NCBI GenBank assembly: GCA_027489245.1
Contig: JAIYAC010000007.1
Span: forward strand, 153,363-217,362
Direction of reading: 5' to 3'
Source: Neisseriaceae bacterium
GTDB taxonomy: Bacteria; Pseudomonadota; Gammaproteobacteria; Burkholderiales; Chromobacteriaceae
Length of the DNA stretch: 64,000 nt
The position numbers were made by a program, and so were the translations under genes. Shown piece by piece: positions 55,880-63,796 of this stretch. Positions within the stretch are counted from its first letter, which is position 1. Every line of letters begins with the position of its first letter. A model generated the notes under the pieces. It had not been told where the DNA came from. It searched no databases and worked only from the letters and a program-made list of their open reading frames with translations.

Positions 55880-57577
55880 CTACCCCTCTTGGTGCGGCCA
55901 ACCTTGCGGTATGGCCGACAGCAGCTGGCGCGTGTAGGGGTGCTGCGGGTTGGCGTACAGGGTGTCGGCGTTGGCTTGTTCTACCACCTGGCCCTGTTGC
56001 ATCACCATCACCTGATCAGAAATATGCTTCACCACCGACAGGTCGTGCGAAATGAACAGATAAGATAGCCCGCATTCGTCCTGCAGGTCTTGCAGCAGGT
56101 TCAGCACCTGGGCTTGTACCGACACGTCCAGCGCCGATACCGATTCATCGCAGATCAGCACATTCGGCTTCATGGTCAGGCAGCGTGCAATGGCAATACG
56201 CTGGCGCTGGCCGCCGGAAAACTCGTGCGGGTACTTTTGCAGGGCACGCCTTGGCAAGCCCACGCGCTCCAGCAGTGCGGCGGCGAGCTGTTTGCGCTCG
56301 GCGTGGTCGTGGCCAATACCGTGCAGCGCCATGGGCTCCAGCAGGATTTCCTCTACGGTAAAGCGCGGGTTCAGCGACGCATACGGGTTCTGGAAGATGA
56401 TCTGGATGCGGCGTTTGCAGGCGTGGAATTCGCGTGGCGACATGGCCAGGATGTCCTGGCCGTTAAACAGGGCGCGCCCGGCGCTGGCCTGATGCAGGCG
56501 CATCAGGGTGAGCCCTACCGTGGTTTTGCCAGAGCCGGACTCGCCCACAATACCCAGGGTCTTGCCGCGCGCCAGCTGGAACGACACGTCTTTTACGGCA
56601 TGGAATACATGCTTGCCAAACAGCCCTTCGCGGCTTTCAAAGCTTTTGCACAGCCCCTGCACATCCAGCACGATATCGTCGCCAGGCGCATAGCCGCGCG
56701 TACGCTGTGGCGGTACCTGATAGGGCCGGTCTTGCAGAAAGTCGTCGATCACCGCCAGCCGTGCCGGGCGGCTATCCAGACGCGGGCGGCAGTTCAGCAG
56801 TGCTTTGGTGTAGGCGTCTTGCGGCTGGCTGAATACCTGCTGCAGCGGGCCGTGCTCGCGGATTTCACCGTGGCGCATCACGATCACCTCATCGGCAAAC
56901 TCGCCGACCAGGCCCAGGTCGTGGGTAATGAACAGCACCGCCATGCCGTGTTTTTTCTGTAGCTGGGCCAGCAGCTGCAGGATTTGCTGCTGGATGGTGA
57001 CATCCAGCGCGGTCGTGGGCTCGTCGGCAATCAGCAGCTTGGGTTCGCAGGCAATGGCCATGGCGATCATCACCCGCTGCTGCTGGCCCCCCGATAGCTG
57101 GTGCGGGTAGGCGTCTACCTTGCGGCCCGGCTCGGGCAGGCCCACCTCTTGCAGCAGCGCTATGGCGCGCTGGCGCGCCGCTTTGCGCCGCATGCCGGTG
57201 TGCAGCATCAGGGTTTCGATAATCTGGTCGCCCACGGTGAATACCGGGTTCAGCGAGCTCATCGGGTCCTGGAAGATCATGGCAATCTCGCGGCCACGTA
57301 AGGCGCGCAGGCTGCGGCGGTCGGCGGCCAGCAGGTTGCGGCCTTCAAACAGGATGTCGCTGCCGGGGGCGATGGCGGTGTGGTGATCGGGCAGCAGGCG
57401 CATGATGGCCATGGCGGTCACGGATTTACCCGAGCCCGATTCGCCCACCAGGGCCACGGTACAGTTGGCCGCGATATCGAAACTGATGCCTTTCAGCGCT
57501 TGGAAGTGCTCGCCGTTTTCCAGGCGAAAGTTCACGCGCAGATCGCGCACACTCAGCAGCGGGGTGGCTTGAGTCAT
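55880..57577 (-). CDS. Peptide ABC transporter, dual ATPase (YejF type)
   Basis: 565 residues with two fused ABC ATPase domains. First: Walker [40 protein letters not shown]. Second: [42 protein letters not shown]. Each half carries the oligopeptide-family C-terminal extension ([18 protein letters not shown] after the first). It is the energy unit of the permeases encoded upstream (9-bp gap) and of the binding protein. The family imports microcin C-type or oligopeptides. Confidence 0.95.
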   Translation of the reverse strand: MTQATPLLSVRDLRVNFRLENGEHFQALKGISFDIAANCTVALVGESGSGKSVTAMAIMRLLPDHHTAIAPGSDILFEGRNLLAADRRSLRALRGREIAMIFQDPMSSLNPVFTVGDQIIETLMLHTGMRRKAARQRAIALLQEVGLPEPGRKVDAYPHQLSGGQQQRVMIAMAIACEPKLLIADEPTTALDVTIQQQILQLLAQLQKKHGMAVLFITHDLGLVGEFADEVIVMRHGEIREHGPLQQVFSQPQDAYTKALLNCRPRLDSRPARLAVIDDFLQDRPYQVPPQRTRGYAPGDDIVLDVQGLCKSFESREGLFGKHVFHAVKDVSFQLARGKTLGIVGESGSGKTTVGLTLMRLHQASAGRALFNGQDILAMSPREFHACKRRIQIIFQNPYASLNPRFTVEEILLEPMALHGIGHDHAERKQLAAALLERVGLPRRALQKYPHEFSGGQRQRIAIARCLTMKPNVLICDESVSALDVSVQAQVLNLLQDLQDECGLSYLFISHDLSVVKHISDQVMVMQQGQVVEQANADTLYANPQHPYTRQLLSAIPQGWPHQEG

Positions 57578-57586
57578 GGTGTGTCC

Positions 57587-58681
57587 TTATTTCACTTTCG
57601 GGTCCAGCGCATCGCGCAGGCTGTCGGTGAGCATGCTGAAAGCGGTGACCAGCAGCGACATGAACAGGGTAACGGCGGCCATTTGCCACCAGTAGCCCTG
57701 CAGCAGCTCGGCCGGTGCCTCGGCCAGCATGGCGCCCCAGCTGGTCTGGGTGACGCCTACGCCGAAGCCCAGAAAGGACAGGATGGCTTCGTACTTGATC
57801 AGCGCCACGGTCAGAATGGAAAACTGCACCAGCAGCAGGTGGGTCACGTTGGGCAGAATGTGGCGGAACATGCGGCTGCGGTGGCTGGCACCGATGGCAT
57901 CGGCCGCCTGGACGTATTCGCGGCCCTTGTGCTTCATGAACTCGGCGCGCATCAGGCGGTAGGTGCCGGTCCAGCTGGTGAGCGCCATCACCATGATCAC
58001 GGTGTCGATACCGCGGCTCATCACGGCCGAAAACGCCAGCAGGAGCAGCATGTCGGGGACCGAGGTAAAGACGCTGTAGAACCACATCAGCAGGTCGTCC
58101 ACGCGGCGGCCGAAATAGCCGGATAGCGCCCCCAGCAAGGTGCCAATCAGCATGGCCAGCAGGGCGCCGGACAGGCCCACCAGCAGCGAGGTGGCGGTGC
58201 CTTGTATCACTTTTTGCAGCACATCGCGGCCACGGCTATCGCTGCCGCAGACCAGGCTGTCAGCGTGCGTGGCCACGGCGGGGCTGGCCGCTGCGCTTTG
58301 GGCGGCGGTGGCCTGCGCTGCGGCCATGTCGGCGGCCAGCGGGTCGTCTTCGGCGCTCATGCCGGTGGCGGCGCTGGCATCTGCGGCGCTGGTGTGGTGC
58401 TGCTGTGCGGCATCGATATCGGCGGCGGTCAGCTCTACCGTGGCCGGGGCGTAGTGCTTGAACAGGGCGGGCGGTGTATTGGGCTTGGCGACTTCATCGC
58501 GCCAGTGGCTGCCGGCCAGGCCCAGCCAGCCGGCCAGGGCCAGCAGGACAAAGGCGGCGACAACCCACAGGGCGGCCAGGCCCAGGCGGTCGCGGCGCAG
58601 GCGCTGCCAGCCCAGCTGCCACAGGCTGCGCGAGGCCGGGCAGGCTGCGTCTGCGGCCAACAAGGTGGTTTGCTTGGTCAT
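57587..58681 (-). CDS. Peptide ABC transporter permease (YejE/DppC type)
   Basis: 364 residues. A TM at ~36-56, a long periplasmic Ala-rich insert (about 90-155, AMAQATAAQSAAAS-like), then five TM helices with the EAA-type motif (GREYVQAADAIGASHRSRMFRHILPN) that docks with the ATPase. The GSDSRGRDVLQKVIQG segment is the family's pre-TM hallmark. Binding-protein-dependent inner-membrane permease. The insert is longer than in Dpp/Opp permeases. Confidence 0.92.
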   Translation of the reverse strand: MTKQTTLLAADAACPASRSLWQLGWQRLRRDRLGLAALWVVAAFVLLALAGWLGLAGSHWRDEVAKPNTPPALFKHYAPATVELTAADIDAAQQHHTSAADASAATGMSAEDDPLAADMAAAQATAAQSAAASPAVATHADSLVCGSDSRGRDVLQKVIQGTATSLLVGLSGALLAMLIGTLLGALSGYFGRRVDDLLMWFYSVFTSVPDMLLLLAFSAVMSRGIDTVIMVMALTSWTGTYRLMRAEFMKHKGREYVQAADAIGASHRSRMFRHILPNVTHLLLVQFSILTVALIKYEAILSFLGFGVGVTQTSWGAMLAEAPAELLQGYWWQMAAVTLFMSLLVTAFSMLTDSLRDALDPKVK

Positions 58682-58690
58682 GGATAGGCC

Positions 58691-59629
58691 TTATTTCAGC
58701 TGTACACGCGGGTCGATCAGCTTGTAAACAATGTCGGCCAGCAGGTTGAATAGCATGGTGGCCAGCGCCACATAAATGGTGATGGCTTTGATGACAGGGA
58801 AGTCACTGCGGTCTACCGCATTCAGGACCTCGTTGCCCATGCCGGGTATGCCGAAGAAGCGCTCCAGCAGCAGCGCGCCCAGAAACAGGTAGGGCAGCGA
58901 CATCATCAGCGAGGTGACCACCGGGATCAGCGCATTGCGCATCACGTGTTTCAGCATGATGGCGCGCTCCGACAGCCCTTTGGCGCGGGCAGTACGCACG
59001 TAGTCGTGGCCCATTTCCTCGATAAAGCAGCTGCGGTAAAAGCGGATATCCGGCGCCAGGCTCACCACCAGGCCCAGCAGCAGCGGCAGGGGGATGTATC
59101 GCCACAGGTTGGTGGCCAGGCTATCGCTCCAGCCCAGGATGGGAAACCAGCCCAGTTTGTGCGCCAGCCAGTACTGGCCGGCAATGATGTACACCAGCGC
59201 GCTCACCGACATGGCCAGGGTGCAGATCAGGGTGACGATGCGGTCGGTCAGGCTGCCGCGCACATAGGCCACGATGGCCGCGATGATGACCGATAGCAGC
59301 AAGCTGACGAGCAGCATGGGCAGCGCCAGCGTGAGCGAGGGGCCGATGCGGCTGGCCAGGATCTCGGCGACCGGCTGCTGGGTAGACCAGGAGATGCCGA
59401 AGTCCAGCGTGAGTACCTGCCGCGCAAAGATCAGGAACTGCGCGGGCAGCGATTGGTCCAGCCCCAGCTGGTGGCGGATATTGGCCAGCGTTTCGGCAGA
59501 AAAGCTTTTGCCAGCCAGAATATAAGACGGGTCGCCACCCACCCAGTGGAACAGGATGAACAGCAGCAGCATGACCCCGAACAGGGTAGGGACCATCTGC
59601 CACAGGCGGCGCAGGATATAAGCAAACAT
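58691..59629 (-). CDS. Peptide ABC transporter permease (YejB/DppB type)
   Basis: 312 residues, six TM helices. N-terminal MFAYILRRLWQMVPTLFGVMLLLFILFHWVGGDPS (TM1), the LGLDQSLPAQFL loop, ISWSTQQPVAEILASRIGPSLTLALPM and the C-terminal cytosolic EAA motif EMGHDYVRTARAKGLSERAIMLKHVMRNALIPVV. It forms the channel with the second permease. A 9-bp gap leads to the next gene. Confidence 0.93.
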   Translation of the reverse strand: MFAYILRRLWQMVPTLFGVMLLLFILFHWVGGDPSYILAGKSFSAETLANIRHQLGLDQSLPAQFLIFARQVLTLDFGISWSTQQPVAEILASRIGPSLTLALPMLLVSLLLSVIIAAIVAYVRGSLTDRIVTLICTLAMSVSALVYIIAGQYWLAHKLGWFPILGWSDSLATNLWRYIPLPLLLGLVVSLAPDIRFYRSCFIEEMGHDYVRTARAKGLSERAIMLKHVMRNALIPVVTSLMMSLPYLFLGALLLERFFGIPGMGNEVLNAVDRSDFPVIKAITIYVALATMLFNLLADIVYKLIDPRVQLK

Positions 59630-59699
59630 GGTTCAGATTCCAGACAAACACGCGCAGCCGGCCCTCTGCGGGGCCGGCTGCGGGTTGCCATAGCGGGGT

Positions 59700-61424
59700 T
59701 TATTTCTGGATGTCGATATAACGCCAGGTGGTATTCAGCAGTGGGTGCAGCTTGAAGTTTTTCACATAGCTGTGCGCCAGCGAGCTACGAATACGGGTGT
59801 CACCAAAGATCCACGGCTGCTGCGCCACCACGATCTTGTTCATGGCATCGTACAGCCTGTTGCGTTCGGCCCCGTCTTGCAGCTTCAGCGAGGCTTCAAA
59901 CAGGCGGTCGTACTCGGCATGCCTGAAGCTGGCACTGTTGGCATCGCCCGCGTTCTTGCCGTACAGCAGCTGCATGAAGTTCTCGCCATCGGGGTAATCG
60001 GCGCCCCAGGCCAGGCCCCACATCTGCAGCTTGTTCTGGCGGTTGGCCTTGTTGAGCTCGTTCCACTTGCCGTATTTGAAGGTGAGCCTGATTTTCAGGC
60101 TATCGAAAGCCTGTTGCCAGTATTCGTTCCACTGTTTGTCGATGCCGCTGGTGCCGGTGGCCATTTCAATGGATAGCGGCTTGCCGTCTGGCAGCGTGCG
60201 CAGGCCGTCGACACCCACCTTGTAGCCAAAGCGGTCCAGCAGGGCGTTGGCCGCAGCCGGGTCGTACTTGACGGCGCCCTTGAACGCCGGGTTGTGGCCG
60301 GCGACGCCTTCCGGAATGACATAGTTCACCGGCACCGCCTGGCCACGGCGGATGGCGGCGATGGTTTCGCTGCGTGGAAACGCCATGGCAATGGCGCGAC
60401 GCAAGGCGATTTTTTCCTTGGCGTCACCCCCGACTACCGGGTCTTGCATATTGAAGAACTGGTAGGTAATTTCCAGGTCTTTCTTGCGTTCCAGCTGTAT
60501 GCCTTGCTTGGCGTATTTGGGCTGCAGCTTCACGTTCAGCGGGTTCTTCGGGTCGATGGCCAGCGCTTCTTGCAGTGCGGCCTGCGGAATGCCGGAGATA
60601 TCCAGCTGCTTGTTGATAAAGGCCAGCCACAGTGGCTGCTCTTCTTCGATGATGGACACCTCTACGCGGCCAACCTTGGGCAAGGTCTGGCCATTGATCA
60701 CCATCTTGCGGAAGTTCGGGTTGGCTTCCAGCACGATCTTGCTGCCGGGTTTCCATTCTTTCAGGGTGTATGGGCCGGTGCCCACCGGTTTGGCATTGGT
60801 GTTGCTGGCGTAGGCTTCGATGGCTTCACGGGCGACGGCGCCGAATGCCGGCATGGCCAGAATCTGCAGGAAGTTATAGTTGCCCTCGGTCAGCGTGAGC
60901 TGCAGCGTGTATTTGTCTAGCGCCTTGATGCCCTCTACCGGGCTGTCGTAGTTCAGTGCGCCTTTGCCGGCAGCCTTGACCAGCGCGTCTGCGCCGACAA
61001 AGCGGCCATCCACCAGAAAGCTCCACGGCGAATTGATGGTGGGGTCCAGGTGGCGCTTGATGGCATAGGCGTAGTCGGCGGCGGTCAGCTCGCGCTTCTG
61101 GCCCTTGAAGGCAGCATCTTGGGCAAAGTAAATACCGGGCTTCAGCTTGAAGGTGTACACCCGGCCATCTGCCGATACGGCCGGCAGCGCAACGGTGGTA
61201 TTGGGAATCACCTTGGCCGGGCGGGCCAGGTAGTCATAGCTTACCAGCGGGTCGAACACGTTTTCGATGATGGCGCTGGAGTATGTGTCCGATACCTTGG
61301 CCGGGTCGAAGCCGGTTTCCGGTACGTTGAAGGCCACACGCAGCACCTTGTTTATGTCTGCCGCCTGGGCGCCCATGGCGAAGAGTGAGGTGATCGCCGC
61401 CACGAGCATGCGTTTCTTCATCAT
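59700..61424 (-). CDS. Peptide-binding protein of the ABC transporter (family 5)
   Basis: 574 residues from ATG 61424 (AGGAGA Shine-Dalgarno); a second Met follows immediately. Signal peptide MMKKRMLVAAITSLFAMGAQA. Family 5 (oligopeptide/dipeptide) fold: LRVAFNVPETGFDPAKVSDTYSS, YTFKLKPGIYFAQDAAFKGQKRELTAADYAYAIKRHLDP, GTGPYTLKEW and FRHAEYDRLFEASLKLQDGAERN. It delivers peptides to the permeases. First of a four-gene operon; the repeat is at 60246-60255. Confidence 0.94.
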   Translation of the reverse strand: MMKKRMLVAAITSLFAMGAQAADINKVLRVAFNVPETGFDPAKVSDTYSSAIIENVFDPLVSYDYLARPAKVIPNTTVALPAVSADGRVYTFKLKPGIYFAQDAAFKGQKRELTAADYAYAIKRHLDPTINSPWSFLVDGRFVGADALVKAAGKGALNYDSPVEGIKALDKYTLQLTLTEGNYNFLQILAMPAFGAVAREAIEAYASNTNAKPVGTGPYTLKEWKPGSKIVLEANPNFRKMVINGQTLPKVGRVEVSIIEEEQPLWLAFINKQLDISGIPQAALQEALAIDPKNPLNVKLQPKYAKQGIQLERKKDLEITYQFFNMQDPVVGGDAKEKIALRRAIAMAFPRSETIAAIRRGQAVPVNYVIPEGVAGHNPAFKGAVKYDPAAANALLDRFGYKVGVDGLRTLPDGKPLSIEMATGTSGIDKQWNEYWQQAFDSLKIRLTFKYGKWNELNKANRQNKLQMWGLAWGADYPDGENFMQLLYGKNAGDANSASFRHAEYDRLFEASLKLQDGAERNRLYDAMNKIVVAQQPWIFGDTRIRSSLAHSYVKNFKLHPLLNTTWRYIDIQK

Positions 61425-61553
61425 TGTTTCTCCTTTTGTCCTGGTGCTGCCGCTTGCCGGGCAGTCCATACCAGCCTTTTATCGATGGCTGCAGAGTAAA
61501 CTACGGTGCGGTTTGATGAAATATCTATAGGTACTGGTCTTTAGGTTAGTTGA

Positions 61554-61563
61554 GTTGGCCGCA
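61554..61563 (+). repeat. 10-bp repeat GTTGGCCGCA (intergenic copy)
   Basis: An exact copy between the peptide-binding-protein gene and the LysR gene, 2 nt from the LysR stop. Confidence 0.85.
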
Positions 61564-61565
61564 GC

Positions 61566-62465
61566 TTAGGTCATGGCGGCAGATGGCAACATCCTTTGCA
61601 GTAATGCCAGGGTAAGCTGCACTTTTTGGGGCAGATAGCGCCGCGCAGGGTAGACCGCGTACACCTGTGCGGCCAGCGGGCTTACATCCAGTGTAATGCG
61701 CTGCAAGCGGCCATCCGCCAGCGCATCGGCCAGTAGAAAGTCCGGCTGATAGGCAATGCCCATGCCGGCGATGGCCGCATTCACCAGCACATCACCGTTA
61801 TTGGCCAGCAGCGGTCCGTGTACGGCCTGCTGGTACAGGGTCTGGCCGCTGCCAAACTGCCAGAACTGTTGCGTCTGCTGCAGGCTGTAGCGCAGGCAGG
61901 CGTGGCCGGCCAGCTCGGCGAGCGTGCGTGGCGTGCCGTAGCGGGCGAGGTAAGCAGGGGCGGCGCAGAGCACCATGGCGATCTCGCCCAGCGGCCGCGC
62001 GACCAATTGCCCGGGCAGGGGCTGCGTGCTGATGCGTAGCGCCAGGTCGAAGCCGGCTTCCACCAGGTCTACCTGTTCGTCTGACAGCACCAGCTCTATT
62101 TCCAGCTGCGGGTGGCTGGTGTGCAATTGCGCCATCCAGCTGCCCAGAAAGCGCATGCCAAACGATAAAGGCGCCGACATGCGCAGCTTGCCGTGAACGC
62201 TCACGCTCTGTTGCTGGGCCAGCGCATCGGCTTCTTCCAGCTGTGCCAGGATGGGGCCGATGCGCCGGCTATAGTCCTGGCCCGCTTCAGTCAGCGTCAT
62301 GCGGCGCGTAGTGCGCTGTATCAAGCGGCAGCCCAGGTGTTTTTCCAGCGCCGCCAGCTGCTTGCTGACCATGGCGCTGGACATGTCCAGCCGCTGCGCG
62401 GCGCCGACAAAGCTGCCTGCCTCCACAATCGCCTGGAACACCTGCAGGGCAGTGAGTCTGTCCAT
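61566..62465 (-). CDS. LysR-family regulator divergent from DODA dioxygenase
   Basis: 299 residues. An N-terminal helix-turn-helix (LTALQVFQAIVEAGSFVGAAQRLDMSSAMVSKQLAALEKHLGCRLIQRTTRRMTLTEAG; ~5-62) precedes the effector domain. It resembles the CrgA/AphB-like group. It is divergent from the dioxygenase gene; the ~100-bp gap is AT-rich and would hold its operators. The partner strongly suggests it regulates the dioxygenase. Confidence 0.9.
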   Translation of the reverse strand: MDRLTALQVFQAIVEAGSFVGAAQRLDMSSAMVSKQLAALEKHLGCRLIQRTTRRMTLTEAGQDYSRRIGPILAQLEEADALAQQQSVSVHGKLRMSAPLSFGMRFLGSWMAQLHTSHPQLEIELVLSDEQVDLVEAGFDLALRISTQPLPGQLVARPLGEIAMVLCAAPAYLARYGTPRTLAELAGHACLRYSLQQTQQFWQFGSGQTLYQQAVHGPLLANNGDVLVNAAIAGMGIAYQPDFLLADALADGRLQRITLDVSPLAAQVYAVYPARRYLPQKVQLTLALLQRMLPSAAMT

Positions 62466-62566
62466 TGATTATTTCTTTTTGGTAATGAATCAACTTCCGG
62501 ATTGTATCTTTATCAATCTATTGCGATGAATTGTAATGCAGTCATCACCGAATAAAGGAGCCCGCC

Positions 62567-63349
62567 ATGACCCCCCTTGCACCGCTTTTCATCTCGCACG
62601 GTGGCCCGGATGTGCTGATCAATGCCTCGCCGGCGCGCCACATCTGGCAGCAGTACGCCGCCACCCAGCCGCGCCCGCGCGCCATATTGATCATGTCGGC
62701 CCACCATCTGGCACGGGAGCCGGTGGTGGGCTGGTCGCCCCGCTGGCAGGCCATACACGATTTTGGCGGCTTCCCGCGTGAGCTGTATGCGCTGAACTAC
62801 CCCGCCGTATCGGACGAGGAGCTGGCCGGGCAGGTACAGGCCAGGCTGGCCGCAGCGGGTGTAGCCGCACACCTGCAGCAGGCAAATGGCCTGGACCACG
62901 GCGCCTGGGTACCCTTGCTGATGATGTACCCGCAGGGCGATATCCCGGTCATTACCCTGGCCACGCTGCCGCGCCAGGGGGCCCGTGCGCACTATTTGCT
63001 AGGGCAGGCGCTGGCTGGCCTGGCGGCAGAAGGCGTGCTGATCATTGGTTCGGGCAGCGTAACGCACAATCTGTATGCCCTGGGCGCACCCGACGCCCCG
63101 GCCCAGCCCTGGGCGCAGGCCTTTGCCGACTGGGTAGCCGCCAGGCTAGAGCAGGGCGACAGTGAAGCGCTGCTGGATTGGCAGGCGCAGGCGCCCTTTG
63201 CCCGGGAAAACCACCCCACTGACGAGCACCTGCTACCGCTGTTTTTTGCCTTGGGCGCCGCCGGTGGCCAGCGTGGCCGCAGCCTGCATCGGGGCATTGA
63301 GTATGCCGCGGTGACCATGGATGCCTGGGTGTTTGACCAGCCCGCTTAG
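62567..63349 (+). CDS. DODA-type extradiol aromatic ring-opening dioxygenase
   Basis: 260 residues, YgiD/4,5-DOPA dioxygenase family. Metal and active-site His positions: LFISHGGP (His11), SAHH (His46-His47), GLDHGAWVPL (His111), GSGSVTHN, and NHPTDEHLLPLFFALGA near 215. It cleaves catechol-type substrates in the extradiol mode; the natural substrate is not determined in most bacteria. An AGGAG ribosome site precedes the start. It is divergent from a LysR regulator and ends in a strong terminator. Confidence 0.92.
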   Translation: MTPLAPLFISHGGPDVLINASPARHIWQQYAATQPRPRAILIMSAHHLAREPVVGWSPRWQAIHDFGGFPRELYALNYPAVSDEELAGQVQARLAAAGVAAHLQQANGLDHGAWVPLLMMYPQGDIPVITLATLPRQGARAHYLLGQALAGLAAEGVLIIGSGSVTHNLYALGAPDAPAQPWAQAFADWVAARLEQGDSEALLDWQAQAPFARENHPTDEHLLPLFFALGAAGGQRGRSLHRGIEYAAVTMDAWVFDQPA

Positions 63350-63365
63350 CGGCAAAGCTTGTAAA

Positions 63366-63409
63366 GCAAAAAAACCGGCCAGGATGACAGTCCTGGCCGG
63401 TTTTTTTGC
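63366..63409 (+). terminator. Terminator after DODA gene
   Basis: Stem AAAAAAACCGGCCAGGA/TCCTGGCCGGTTTTTTT with a 6-nt loop, a strong intrinsic terminator that may act in both directions. Confidence 0.93.
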
Positions 63410-63656
63410 TTTATACCAATGAATACGCTGCCATTTCAATGATATTGGAATTGCAATTGGCGTTGCTTTTGGTATTTTTTGGCATTCTTATGCTTTTTAC
63501 GCTAGATTTATCAATCAGAATTACTGCTTTTCCGTTGGGTTGTTAACAATTGTTAAGTAGCTGAACTTTTTCTTTGTAATGTAAGTCAATGAAATTAATG
63601 TGAAATTAGTCGTTCAAAAAATTAAAATACTTTGTTCGAAAGCTTCTTCTATCTAC

Positions 63657-63680
63657 TAGTGAAGATAATCACTATAGTGA
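63657..63680 (+). promoter_or_regulatory. Palindromic operator-like array
   Basis: TAGTGA-N6-TCACTATAGTGA: three half-sites TAGTGA/TCACTA with the 12-bp palindrome TCACTATAGTGA (63669-63680). Its core TATAGT could serve as a -10 box, so a repressor bound here would block the promoter. Confidence 0.5.
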
Positions 63681-63700
63681 CTACATCGCAAGGACGCACA

Positions 63701-63752
63701 AACAAGACACAAGGTCTGCCGCAGTATCAATGGTTTGAGTCCTTGTCTTGTT
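63701..63752 (+). promoter_or_regulatory. 5' leader hairpin
   Basis: AACAAGACACAAGG (63701-63714) pairs with CCTTGTCTTGTT (63741-63752) with one bulged pair; the loop is 26 nt. It lies 45 nt before the start codon of the repeat-protein gene. Confidence 0.5.
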
Positions 63753-63796
63753 CAGGTGGTACAGCCACCCATTACACTTTTAAAGGAATGATTACC

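Larger units (their letters stand above)
63410..63796 (+). promoter_or_regulatory. AT-rich leader of the repeat-protein gene
   Basis: About 390 bp with much lower GC than the rest of the window and no gene. It holds an operator-like array (63657-63680), a TATAGT/GATAAT -10-like region inside it, a 52-nt hairpin (63701-63752), a small GGTGG/CCACC stem (63755-63769) and an AAAGGA ribosome site at 63782-63787, 9 nt before ATG 63797. The ATG at 63788 is in frame but abuts the ribosome site. Confidence 0.6.

Noticed and set aside
333..61563. The 10-bp word as Chi or KOPS
   Set aside because: Those are orientation-biased; the word occurs 25 times one way and 16 the other.
63657..63680. Fur box
   Set aside because: GATAATCACTATAG resembles part of a Fur site but the dyad TAGTGA/TCACTA differs from the Fur consensus; left as an unassigned operator.
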